Translations under genes and position numbers: made by a program
The notes under the pieces: generated by a model
The model's database searches: none
The model's input: the letters and a program-made list of their open reading frames with translations, nothing else
What the model was told of the DNA's origin: nothing
Shown: positions 52,291 through 60,991 of the stretch, piece after piece
Layout: each line of letters begins with the position of its first letter
Numbering within the stretch: position 1 is the stretch's first letter
NCBI RefSeq assembly: GCF_000350225.1
Contig: NW_005179158.1
Location: 390,298 to 454,297, forward strand
DNA: 64,000 nt
Origin: Chondrus crispus
Lineage: Eukaryota; Rhodophyta; Florideophyceae; Gigartinales; Gigartinaceae
Direction: 5' to 3'

Positions 52291-55200
52291 CTACAGAGCA
52301 GCATCGTACCAGTGTCGAAATTCTACAGGGAACTTCACCCTAAGATTTCGCAAAAATGTCTCGATATCTTCGCCATTTGCCTTTTCCCTTATTAGCGCAA
52401 TAATCTTTTCAGTAGACGCCTTCGCTTCTTTGAGGCATGCCTGCAGTTGCTCATCGGATTGAAGGGGCCCAGTCCCTTCTTTGATTTCTGTCTGAATTCT
52501 CAAAATTTCGCGGAAGAGAGCCAAAAACTGGCGAATGCCTTCCTGACCTTCGAACACTTGCTTGATTTGTACCGAGAAAGCAACTTCCCGTCTCTTCCTT
52601 CTTCCCATGCCCTCAGTGCTTTGTCCAGATGCTGCTGTTCGAAGCCGTTTTTCCCTGCGAATAAGCGGCGAAGGCTTCCCTCGACCTTCTTCATCTTCAA
52701 TTCGTTTTGCTCGAGCAGCGAGAAACTCCGAGCTTCTACTTGATTCTTGCGTTGCTCGCTTATTGGGCCTGGGCCTCTTGTCATTTCCTCCAAATCCACT
52801 ATCCTTCAGGCCCCCACGTGCTCTGTCTCCACTAAAGTCTAAGATCCTAAATTTTGGGGTATCTTTTGCACGAGGGTGCACTTCTATCTTCTCCTTCCGT
52901 TTTCCGTTCCGTGTTGCCAGTTCATCTGACAGCGAAAAAATCTGTTTTAGAAACTGCTCCTCCGACTTTGGCGGTGGCAGAATCCTACTGATAGCCTCCT
53001 GCGCCACTACAACAGCGTCTGTGTTTTCTTCTGGTCGCTTGTCTGCACCAGATTCCTTCTTTTTTCTTCTTGCTTCTAGTCTTCTTGCCTCCCCATCTTT
53101 CGCGAACGAGGATTTGACGGCGTTCGAAAAAAAAGACCCCAACGACTGCTCTGCGTCTCCAAAGCTTGGGCAGATTGTTAAGCTCGGACGAATCCACTTG
53201 GACACCTGCTTCTGTACATTCTTTGACTGGTATCGCTCATCGCACAAAATAATCGCACCATAGTCGTATTTGTGCCTTATCGCTCTTCCAACGGCCTGAT
53301 TGACAGCCCTCAAAGCTTGTCCAGTGTACCACTCTGACCCTGTGAATATGGTTTTGGACTCATTGGACCTGCGGTTTCCATTCTTTTCTCGAACAGCCTT
53401 AGCCTCCTCGTCAGATATCTCCCTTTTTAGTATAACTTTGGGATCCATGGCGGCCGGAAAGGGAAGCCCGGTAATCACAACTGCACGCCCGTACTCATCA
53501 CTGAAATCAATACCCTCTGAGACTTTTCCTCGACAGACAGCCAGAAGAATGGATCCGACGCGTGCGTCAACATTTGTTCTGTGCGCGAGAATCGCCGCGG
53601 AACACTTCGCTGCGTCTCGTTCCTCTGCAACAATTTGCTTGTGGCGGAGAAGGTGCTCCCATACGGAGGGTCTGGCGCCGTCCAAGCCAGGGCCGAGACG
53701 CTTCCAAGCTTCAATACATGAATGCAAAGAGCCGTATGACGGAAAGAACGCCAGTAGTCCATCAGGAACGAGCGACGCTATTTTTATCATGGTGCGACCC
53801 AGCTCAACATGAGCCGCATCCCCACGCGCGTAAAACGCAGAAGTCAACCTGCCTCCTTTTTGTCCTTCATGATCAGGCCCCGTTTTTATCACCCCCGCCC
53901 ATATCTGTGGTTTGGTCACAACATGGGGATTCTCCAGCCGAATTGGGAAGTGTACACCCAACTCCGAGGCGAAGGATTCCATTGGCGACAGTGTTCCACT
54001 AGTCAACAGCATGCTACGCATCTTTAAACTCTGAAGGTTTCGCATCGTGACCGCCGGTTTAAAACACCAATATGAAACCGTTCTGCCAGGTTTGGAACGG
54101 TTTTGCTGTACTACAGTGCGGCAGCTACGCTCGTAACCGGACGCGGCGCTCTCAAACAAAACGCGAATTGCGGTTTGCACGATCTTGATGGTATTGCTAC
54201 CAGCTGACAGAATAGGTGCTTGGGAGGCCAAAAGTCCCCGGCCGGAACTGGATTCGGGTTTTGATACCTCGGCCTGGATGCCCATCGCTCTGTCTAGCAA
54301 TTCGAGAAACATCTCATACGTTTCCGCGGTCAAGGCGCCTGAGCTTTCGAACTGCTTCCTCAACTCTGAAGCAGGGAAAACGCGGAAGGAGATATCGGAC
54401 CCTTCCCCCCGATCAAACTGGACGCCGTTGATAAAGGCCTCGACATCATTCAAAATCGAGCGCATCAACCGAATCTCTTGGAACTCGCAATTCTCCGAGC
54501 CTATAACCTTATCCAGCCCCTTCTCGGTGGTCGCCATCTCCTCGAGTGCCGGGATCGAAATACCGCCGGGACGAATCGAGTACTCGATAAGCTGAGAAAG
54601 CTCGCTGAGACATGCCACACGCACCGATTCTGGCAAGTCAAAGCTCATAGCATCCGCACATACAGCCTCAAGGTTGTGCGCTTCATCGATGATGAGGATA
54701 TCATTAACCCAATCAATGCCGAGCGACTGACGGGCGGAACGGTCAAGCAGGTAATTGTACGGCAAAAACAGTATCTCGCACGAGTCGGTTTTCGCCGCTG
54801 CGCGGGACAAGAACCACGGGCACGCGCCTTCGGAAATGCCAAACGCGCGGACGTCCTCGATGTCCATGGGCGGTTGACTGTGCAGCTTGTCGATGAGCTC
54901 CGGGGCGCGGTTCTCATGCGGTCGGTTACTAGCGACAGGGAGGTGGAACCTGCACTGTCGTTTCGCCGGGGCGGTGATGCGGCGGCACTTGGCGTTGAGA
55001 CGTGAGCCCGAGAAAGTTGAGGCGATGTCGTGCACGCAGAGCTGGTCGCGGCTCGCGAGCAGGGACATGCCGGGCTTGTACACGGTCTTCTTGAGCTCCG
55101 CGACAGCCTGCGCAAGCTGCGAGTGCGTGCGCGAGCAGAAGATGATGCGGGGGGTCGAGAGCTGCGGCGCCAGGTCGGGGCGGATGAGGGCGGCGAGGGA

Positions 55201-55491
55201 GGAGGCGGGGCCGGCGGGCGGGGCGAGGCCCGCGTTCTGGAGGAGCGGGGCCGGGGCGGGGGTCTCGGGGCGCGTGTGCGCGTGGGCTTGCAGCGCCGCG
55301 ACGTAGGTGCGGCGCCAGGCCAGCGTCGCGCACAGCAGACATAGGGTCTTGCCCGTGCCCGTGGGCGACTCGAGGAGCGCGTTGTCGCCGTTTCGGAGGG
55401 CGTCGATTACGCGGTGCATGTAGCGCAGCTGGACGGGGTAGGGCGGGTACGGGAAGTCGACTTGGGTTTTGTTGATCGTGAGGAAGACCAT
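52291..55491 (-). CDS. RTEL1: RTEL1-type DNA helicase (XPD/FANCJ superfamily 2)
   Basis: 1066 codons from ATG at 55491, chosen because VFLTINKTQVDFPYPPYPVQ is the conserved RTEL1 start; the longer upstream frame lacks ATG. Walker A SPTGTGKTLCLLC is at about 42-54. Four Cys for the Fe-S cluster are visible in the QLCVH, NAKCRR, KRQCRF and GACPWF motifs. DEAH box IIDEAHNLE and helicase motif VI NQAVGRAIRHKYDYG are present. A helical C-terminal part (about 975-1060) fits one harmonin-N-like domain. No PIP box or RING was seen, so it is shorter than the vertebrate protein. RTEL1 dismantles D-loops, T-loops and G-quadruplexes. Confidence 0.92.
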   Translation of the reverse strand: MVFLTINKTQVDFPYPPYPVQLRYMHRVIDALRNGDNALLESPTGTGKTLCLLCATLAWRRTYVAALQAHAHTRPETPAPAPLLQNAGLAPPAGPASSLAALIRPDLAPQLSTPRIIFCSRTHSQLAQAVAELKKTVYKPGMSLLASRDQLCVHDIASTFSGSRLNAKCRRITAPAKRQCRFHLPVASNRPHENRAPELIDKLHSQPPMDIEDVRAFGISEGACPWFLSRAAAKTDSCEILFLPYNYLLDRSARQSLGIDWVNDILIIDEAHNLEAVCADAMSFDLPESVRVACLSELSQLIEYSIRPGGISIPALEEMATTEKGLDKVIGSENCEFQEIRLMRSILNDVEAFINGVQFDRGEGSDISFRVFPASELRKQFESSGALTAETYEMFLELLDRAMGIQAEVSKPESSSGRGLLASQAPILSAGSNTIKIVQTAIRVLFESAASGYERSCRTVVQQNRSKPGRTVSYWCFKPAVTMRNLQSLKMRSMLLTSGTLSPMESFASELGVHFPIRLENPHVVTKPQIWAGVIKTGPDHEGQKGGRLTSAFYARGDAAHVELGRTMIKIASLVPDGLLAFFPSYGSLHSCIEAWKRLGPGLDGARPSVWEHLLRHKQIVAEERDAAKCSAAILAHRTNVDARVGSILLAVCRGKVSEGIDFSDEYGRAVVITGLPFPAAMDPKVILKREISDEEAKAVREKNGNRRSNESKTIFTGSEWYTGQALRAVNQAVGRAIRHKYDYGAIILCDERYQSKNVQKQVSKWIRPSLTICPSFGDAEQSLGSFFSNAVKSSFAKDGEARRLEARRKKKESGADKRPEENTDAVVVAQEAISRILPPPKSEEQFLKQIFSLSDELATRNGKRKEKIEVHPRAKDTPKFRILDFSGDRARGGLKDSGFGGNDKRPRPNKRATQESSRSSEFLAARAKRIEDEEGRGKPSPLIRREKRLRTAASGQSTEGMGRRKRREVAFSVQIKQVFEGQEGIRQFLALFREILRIQTEIKEGTGPLQSDEQLQACLKEAKASTEKIIALIREKANGEDIETFLRNLRVKFPVEFRHWYDAAL

Positions 55492-56149
55492 CGTCGGGGG
55501 ATGGCGGGTGGTTTGGGGATTAGGATTTGGGGAGGGGGCGGCCTTGGATGCATCGGGTCTGCTTTTGGAGGGAAAATTTGAGTCGTACTCGATGGGAGGA
55601 TACGAGGCATGCAATTAAGGTGAACGATAAGTAGTTGGAAAGTGTGGTGGTGAAAGGTGGACTGGTGCACAGAATAGTTTTTTCGAAAGTTTTACAATAA
55701 AATCTGTTGCGCTTTGAAATTGCTTCAGCTGAAACTAACGTAATTACAAGGGCCAATATAATTACAGTAGCCGGACTCGAGCTGTTCAAGGGAATGCGAT
55801 TGGAAGATGTCTTCTGTCGAGTCATTGACGCCAATGCCGAGGGTGCTTGCCAGCAACCTCACCCCGACCAAGGTCAACGTGATAATTGGTCCTAACGCCA
55901 GCCCCCCCCCCCCCCCCCTGCCCTTCCCTCTTTCTTCCCCTTCAGCTTCCCCTCGGCTTCCCCTTCGGCTTGCCCTTCAGCTTCCCCTTCAGCTTCCCCT
56001 TCAGCTTCCCCTTCAGCTTCCCCTTCCTCCTCCCGGCTTCCGCCCACCCACCCCGTATCCTTCATGATCTGCAGCACGCTTACTATCACTCACCTGCCGT
56101 GACCGCTCCGCCGCTCCTCACGCCTCCCAGCCCCCCACCCGGCTCCGCC
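55492..56149. promoter_or_regulatory. Divergent promoter region, RTEL1 / maspardin, with poly-C and 12-bp repeats
   Basis: Head-to-head spacer of 658 bp. It has 17 consecutive C (55902-55918) and then a tandem 12-bp array of TTCCCCTTCAGC-type units (about 55934-56030), just upstream of the maspardin ATG, so both are in its promoter or 5' UTR. Confidence 0.7.
55934..56030 (+). repeat. 12-bp tandem repeat in maspardin 5' region
   Basis: About eight units of TTCCCCTTCAGC, the middle ones identical and the outer ones with single changes. Confidence 0.85.
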
Positions 56150-58618
56150 ATGGAGCTGGAGTCATCACAGTCGTACGCCAACTTCCGCGCCTGGTGCCCG
56201 CGCAAGCAGGTGAGCATCGGCGTCAACCACCCTGTCGATTGGAGCTACTACGACTGGGGCCCACGGAGCTACCCGGAGCCTATCGTGTGCCTACACTCAG
56301 TCCTAGGCTCTGCCGAGTGCTTCTTTCAGCAGATAATCTCCATCGCCCCGCGCGGCTACCGCGTAATCTCGGTACAGATTCCCGCCTACTGGACCGTCTC
56401 CGAGTTTTGCGACGCCTTCCACAACTTTGTGGACACCATCCCGCACAGGAGGCTCCACTTTTACGGCGCGGGCCTCGGCGGCTTCCTGGCCATGCACTAC
56501 ACCGTCCGCAAACCGGAGCGCGTCGCCTCTCTCATGCTCACCCACTCATTTCTTGACACGGAAGCTCTCAAATTCGGCCTTCCGTACTCGGCAGCCATGC
56601 TCCGCTGGCTCCCAGACTTCCTCGTCCGCTCCTCGTATCGCACCATTATGCCCAAGGGCCGCGTGTCTATCGAATTGGCCAACGCCGCCGAGCTGGCCAT
56701 CGGCCACACCATGAAGCGATCCCGCGATGAGCTTGCGTCCCGCCTCGCCCTCGCCATGGCCCATTCCTCCGTAGTCAGCCGCCTGCACATCCCGCAGACA
56801 GCCATCACCATCATCGACACTCTGGATCGCTCCGCCCCGGCCGTCGAACTTACCCAGCAGACGACGGGCTACCTGCCCGATGCCCGACGTGCGTTTCTCA
56901 AGAGTGGCGGCGAATTTCCGTACATCGCCGTCCCGGATGAGGTTAATGTTCACCTTGTCGTTCACTTGCGGCGCCATGCGAAGTCGCCAGTCGTCGATCT
57001 GCCAGTGCCGGTCCCGGCGAAACCTAAAGAGCTGCCTTTGTCAACGCGGCGGCGGCGCGAGATGGAGGAGGCCCAGAGAAGGGCGAGGGATGCGCAGGCG
57101 AAGGAAGAGAATGCCAAAAAGGCCCCACCAGTTGCAAAGCGTCCGAGGAAAACAAAGGAAGAACTTCTGGAAGAGGCAAATGCAATTGTTGACGCAGAGG
57201 AAGAGCAGGACATAGATAAGTTCTCCGAGGAGATTGGCCGTTTACGAGAGTTTTTGCCTGAGCGAGGAGAGGCATATCTTGCTGCTGTGCTAAACGAGTG
57301 CGAAGGAAGTCTTGACGTGGCCATCTCAAAAGCTCTAGACGAGCAATATGAAGGTTCGTTCTATGATGATGCTAGGTTGCAAGCTGTGGAGAACGTGCTT
57401 GGTGGCCTGGAACAAGCGGAAGAAGACAGGTACGCGAACGAGCCCTCTGAAGGCAACAGTCGACTTGCGGAAGACGAGGACCAGGTGGATGCCGTCGATG
57501 AGAGCCCTCTCGCAGGCGCCAACCCCACCTGCGGCACGGAGGAGCGCGCCGATAGTATCCTCGCCAAATATAGACAACGGGGTGCCATTCCACAGGACCC
57601 GCTAGCAGAGACTTTCACCCCGTCAAGCAATGTGCAGGTCGAAGAAGGTGAAGAAGTCGGGGTTCATCTTTTAAATGAAGATGAGACCAGCGAAGAGGCT
57701 GTTAACATGGCAATGACGCCTCCAGACTCTAGTTTGGCCCCCTCCAACACAACTTCTCCGCTTTCACAGAAAAGCGATCAGCTGTTAGGTCTAAATGCGA
57801 ATAGCCCTACGAATTCCACAGTATCGGTCGTTTATACAAGGACAGGAGGATTTCGCGCAAGCGCGGAGAGACCGGACGTGTCGAATGCCGTTAATGCGAA
57901 GTTGACCGGCCACTTCTCAGCGGAAAAGCTAGACCGGAAAACGACGAGACGGAAATCGTTTCCTGAAGGCGGAGATTTTGTGGACGAGTACATCTTGTCC
58001 GAGAAGGTGGGGATGCGGTCCAGCGGGGCGCTCATCGGCAGAGGTCCAGCACCTTACAATAACCAATCGTTTATCAGTAACGTAGGCTCGGGAGAGTCGT
58101 GGATGAAGCCAAGCAAGATTGCCGAGGAGGGCGACGAGGAGCACGAGGCTTTGCTCAATACTGGGGCAAGTCTTCTGGAGGGGGAAGGGAACCCGTTCGA
58201 CTTGTCCAGAGATGATTCGGGGTATAGCGGGGAGCATCGGTCGCGGGATGGGAGTGCGACACAGTCGCGAAGCAGTACACCGCCATTCTTGTCCAACCAT
58301 GGGATGGCGGCGGCGCAGGACAGCGGGTTTGTGGCGGCTGAAGGCGAGATTGTTGTTCACACAGAGTCAGGCGACACGGAGAATTTTTCGGAAGAAATGC
58401 CAGATGAATGGGAGCGATTCCGCGGGCGAGAAAGCCACGATGCGACGAAGGGTGAGGGTGTGGCAACAAGCAAAGCGAAGGTGAGCGAAGAAAGTGTAGG
58501 GCGCAAACTTGAGAAGGAGTTTGACCTCGACGCAGCGGGAACGGAAGGCCAGGAGTCTGCCCGGTTGCGAGAGTGGGCGATGTCTGCGCAGGCGGCGTCG
58601 CAGAATGTACACCGATAA
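56150..58618 (+). CDS. Maspardin (SPG21)-like protein with CUE domain and long C-terminal tail
   Basis: 822 codons from ATG at 56150 (CGCCATGG). Residues 1-275 are an alpha/beta-hydrolase of the maspardin type (SPVDWSYYDWGP-like start, IPAYWTVSEFCDAFHNFVD). The nucleophile elbow reads GAGLGG (106-111), with Gly where the Ser nucleophile is expected, so it is not a hydrolase. Residues 300-345 are a charged helix. Residues 361-398 match a CUE ubiquitin-binding domain (RLREFLPERGEAYLAAVLNE). The remaining ~420 residues are acidic and Ser-rich. Maspardin is an endosomal/trans-Golgi adaptor. Animal maspardin has about 308 residues and ends soon after the hydrolase fold. Confidence 0.87.
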   Translation: MELESSQSYANFRAWCPRKQVSIGVNHPVDWSYYDWGPRSYPEPIVCLHSVLGSAECFFQQIISIAPRGYRVISVQIPAYWTVSEFCDAFHNFVDTIPHRRLHFYGAGLGGFLAMHYTVRKPERVASLMLTHSFLDTEALKFGLPYSAAMLRWLPDFLVRSSYRTIMPKGRVSIELANAAELAIGHTMKRSRDELASRLALAMAHSSVVSRLHIPQTAITIIDTLDRSAPAVELTQQTTGYLPDARRAFLKSGGEFPYIAVPDEVNVHLVVHLRRHAKSPVVDLPVPVPAKPKELPLSTRRRREMEEAQRRARDAQAKEENAKKAPPVAKRPRKTKEELLEEANAIVDAEEEQDIDKFSEEIGRLREFLPERGEAYLAAVLNECEGSLDVAISKALDEQYEGSFYDDARLQAVENVLGGLEQAEEDRYANEPSEGNSRLAEDEDQVDAVDESPLAGANPTCGTEERADSILAKYRQRGAIPQDPLAETFTPSSNVQVEEGEEVGVHLLNEDETSEEAVNMAMTPPDSSLAPSNTTSPLSQKSDQLLGLNANSPTNSTVSVVYTRTGGFRASAERPDVSNAVNAKLTGHFSAEKLDRKTTRRKSFPEGGDFVDEYILSEKVGMRSSGALIGRGPAPYNNQSFISNVGSGESWMKPSKIAEEGDEEHEALLNTGASLLEGEGNPFDLSRDDSGYSGEHRSRDGSATQSRSSTPPFLSNHGMAAAQDSGFVAAEGEIVVHTESGDTENFSEEMPDEWERFRGRESHDATKGEGVATSKAKVSEESVGRKLEKEFDLDAAGTEGQESARLREWAMSAQAASQNVHR

Positions 58619-58740
58619 GTTAAAAGTATATATTGTAGCAAGCAAAGTATAAACATACATATAGTACTGTACCAAGGGTAGTGTGCGTGTGGAAGGGCGG
58701 CACACACGAACACGGGCATAACAAGACGAAAAAGGGAGAG

Positions 58741-59451
58741 TCATTGCGGCATGATGGTGTGCGGGTCCTCTGCTAGCCCCAGCGAAAACCTGCGGCGAAA
58801 GTCCCTGCTGACGGCGAGCAGGTGATGCCCAGTGGCGTAGTGCACCCTCTTATCCAGGTCTGTGGCCGCCCTCTCCGTAAATGGGGGGATATCCGAGTAC
58901 AGAAAGCCGGTCTCCAGGACCAACTCTCCCCCCTTTACCTCCGGCGACAGGGAGCGAAGCGCGGCCTCCTCCACGACGGGGACGAAGGCCACGACCGGCC
59001 TGCACAGCATGGCCCTGAAGCAGCGTTTGCACACGGGAAACAGGGCGAGGCTGGCGGCCTTGACGTGCGGCTGCAGCAGGAGCGCGAGACTGGAGGAGCC
59101 GGCGTACATGAACGGGGCGACGTCGGGCGCTGGGCACAGGTGACAGCGCTCGCGGCGCAGCGCCAGATACAGCTCGCCCCACGAGCGGCGGTCCGGGCGC
59201 GCGCGCAGCCCGAAGCGGCGCGCCACCAGCGCGCGCAGACAAGGCTCGAGAGGCGAGCAAGGCGAGAAGAACGACGCCCACGTCGGGCTCACCAGAGGCA
59301 CGTGGCGCAGGTCGTCCGGGCGGAGACGGTCGATTATCAGCGCGGACACGTCCGGCGGCAGCGAGGACAACAGGTCCGGGCGGGGGGCGTGCGGGCGCTT
59401 GGAGGGCGGGCGTGAGTGGCGCGCTTTAGCTATGACGCGCTTCGCTTGCAT
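58741..59451 (-). CDS. F-box protein with Cys-pair region
   Basis: 236 codons from ATG at 59451. After a basic N-terminus, residues 27-60 form an F-box (LLSSLPPDVSALIIDRLRPDDL followed by VSPTW), which would bind SKP1 in an SCF ubiquitin ligase. Cys pairs CHLCPAP and FPVCKRCFRAMLC (about 110-155) suggest one zinc-binding module. No WD40 or leucine-rich repeats. Tail-to-tail with the maspardin gene, 122 bp apart; head-to-head with the MED30-like gene. Confidence 0.75.
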   Translation of the reverse strand: MQAKRVIAKARHSRPPSKRPHAPRPDLLSSLPPDVSALIIDRLRPDDLRHVPLVSPTWASFFSPCSPLEPCLRALVARRFGLRARPDRRSWGELYLALRRERCHLCPAPDVAPFMYAGSSSLALLLQPHVKAASLALFPVCKRCFRAMLCRPVVAFVPVVEEAALRSLSPEVKGGELVLETGFLYSDIPPFTERAATDLDKRVHYATGHHLLAVSRDFRRRFSLGLAEDPHTIMPQ

Positions 59452-59905
59452 AGTGGCGGGGGATGGGGGAGCGGGACGGGGGAGCGGGATGGAAGAGCGG
59501 GACGGGGGAGCGGGATGGAAGAGCGGGATAGGGGAGAAGCTTGACAGGGATGGCGCGCATACATGTATGTGCGGTTTGAAATGGGCGAGGTAAGGGCGGA
59601 GTAGCGGACAGATGACGTGGTGGCATTGGGCATGAGCTGAATTTAGATTCGTGTGCACGTGTATTCGTGTGCACGTGTGCACGTGTGATTTCGAACTAGA
59701 TCGTGACAGGCTGTCTGTAATCCGAGTACTGTAAGCACTGAAAGATTTACCGTTGTACACATGTTCACTCGTTCCACAACCAGCAAGGCTTCCGAAAAGC
59801 AAAACCGTCCGAGCGGTAAGCGATGGAACTGCGGGAGATGGAACTGCGGGAACGGCACCTTGCTCCTTCACCCGCCATTCGCATTTTCTCCTTGCGGGAA
59901 CGGAA
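59452..59905. promoter_or_regulatory. Divergent promoter region, F-box / MED30-like, with CACGTG cluster
   Basis: 454-bp spacer. Three CACGTG boxes at 59656-59661, 59672-59677 and 59680-59685, embedded in GTGTGCACGTGT repeats, plus a TGTACACATGTTC palindrome near 59755. The GGGA(C/T)GGGGGAG tract near the F-box ATG is low complexity. Confidence 0.65.
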
Positions 59906-60644
59906 ATGGAGCCCAGCGCCAGCTCCGCCCCGCCCGCCCCGCCCGCCCCGCCCGCCCCGCCCGCCGCCCCGCCCGCCGCCCCGACCCCGCAACCGCCACC
60001 GCAGCCGTCCGCCGCCATGCAGGTCGACACCGCGCCGGACGACCTGGCGCGCGCCGTACACTTCGCCCGCCAGGAGCTCGGCGCCGTCATCACCGCCCTC
60101 ATGCGGGTCTTCCTCGCCGTCGAGGTGCGTCCCACGTCCGCGCCATCCACCGTCCGTCGCATATCGCGCGCCGCAACGCACTAACTGACTCTTCCCGCGC
60201 GCGTGAACAACGACGACCAAAACCAAAACGTAGGCCAACGGTGGGCCGCCGCTGGAGAGGCTCGCGTCAGTGCAGGGGCTGTCCGAGGCGCAGAAGAAGG
60301 AGCGCGCAGAGGCGCTGCTGAAGCGCTCGGAGAGCGTGACGCCGCGCAAGCTGGCGGCGCTGGGCGTGGCCATGCCCAGCTTCGACGGGCTGCGGAAGGC
60401 CGTCAGCGCGGCCGCCGAGCTCAACGCGAAGAGGATGGAGGAGGCGAAGCAGATGGAAAGCCAGGTGTCGGAGGAGGAGAAGCAGGCGCTCGTCGAAAAG
60501 AGGGCGCAGCTGGTGGAACAGGTCGCGGCGAAGAATAAGAAGGTCAAGATCCTCATCGATCATCTGAGAGAGCTGCATCGTGATATTGTCGCGCTGCTTG
60601 CTCCGTACAAGAAGCAGCATGCTTCGCAGCCCCGGAAGGCTTAG
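59906..60644 (+). CDS. MED30-like Mediator subunit, two exons
   Basis: Exon 1 is 59906-60124 and exon 2 is 60234-60644, giving 209 codons. Residues 5-45 are Ala/Pro repeats. Residues 50-73 are a helix (DLARAVHFARQELGAVITAL). The C-terminal half is helical and ends KNKKVKILIDHLRELHRDI, which matches the conserved end of MED30. Mediator head subunits link RNA polymerase II to activators. The joined reading frame is continuous, whereas unspliced frames stop. Without a search, another small helical Mediator subunit remains possible. Confidence 0.6.
60125..60233 (+). other. Spliceosomal intron (109 bp)
   Basis: Starts GTGCGT, ends AACGTAG, and has a CTAAC branch-point match at 60181-60185, about 50 bases before the acceptor. 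It lies in phase 0. It is the only intron I could support in the gene island. Confidence 0.75.
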
Positions 60645-60991
60645 ATGGGAGTTGACGTTTTAGTTTCAAGGGGACGCCGTCGGGAATGCGATGTCTTTCG
60701 TCGCTCTTATTGTACATACATATGTCGCCCCTTCCAAGCCTTAAAAGTTGTGCAACCACTTCGCTTTGGAGCTTAGCTCGATTCCTCTAATGACTGCAGC
60801 TCAGAAAATGCTGTTTTCGACGGATTTGCGTTTTTTGTTTAATTCAGCGCCGCCGCCCTCAACAAACCACATTTTGATCCCTACCTCATTTTTACGAATC
60901 TCACGCTCCTCCCCGCCCCCGATCATTCAAAGCCTGGCAACGTCCAGGCCACCCGCCATCACCACCCACCGAGTATCCCACTCACCCGGTG
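60645..60991. other. Intergenic region before ELAC2
   Basis: 347-bp spacer between same-direction genes; no gene seen. Presumably the ELAC2 promoter. Confidence 0.5.
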
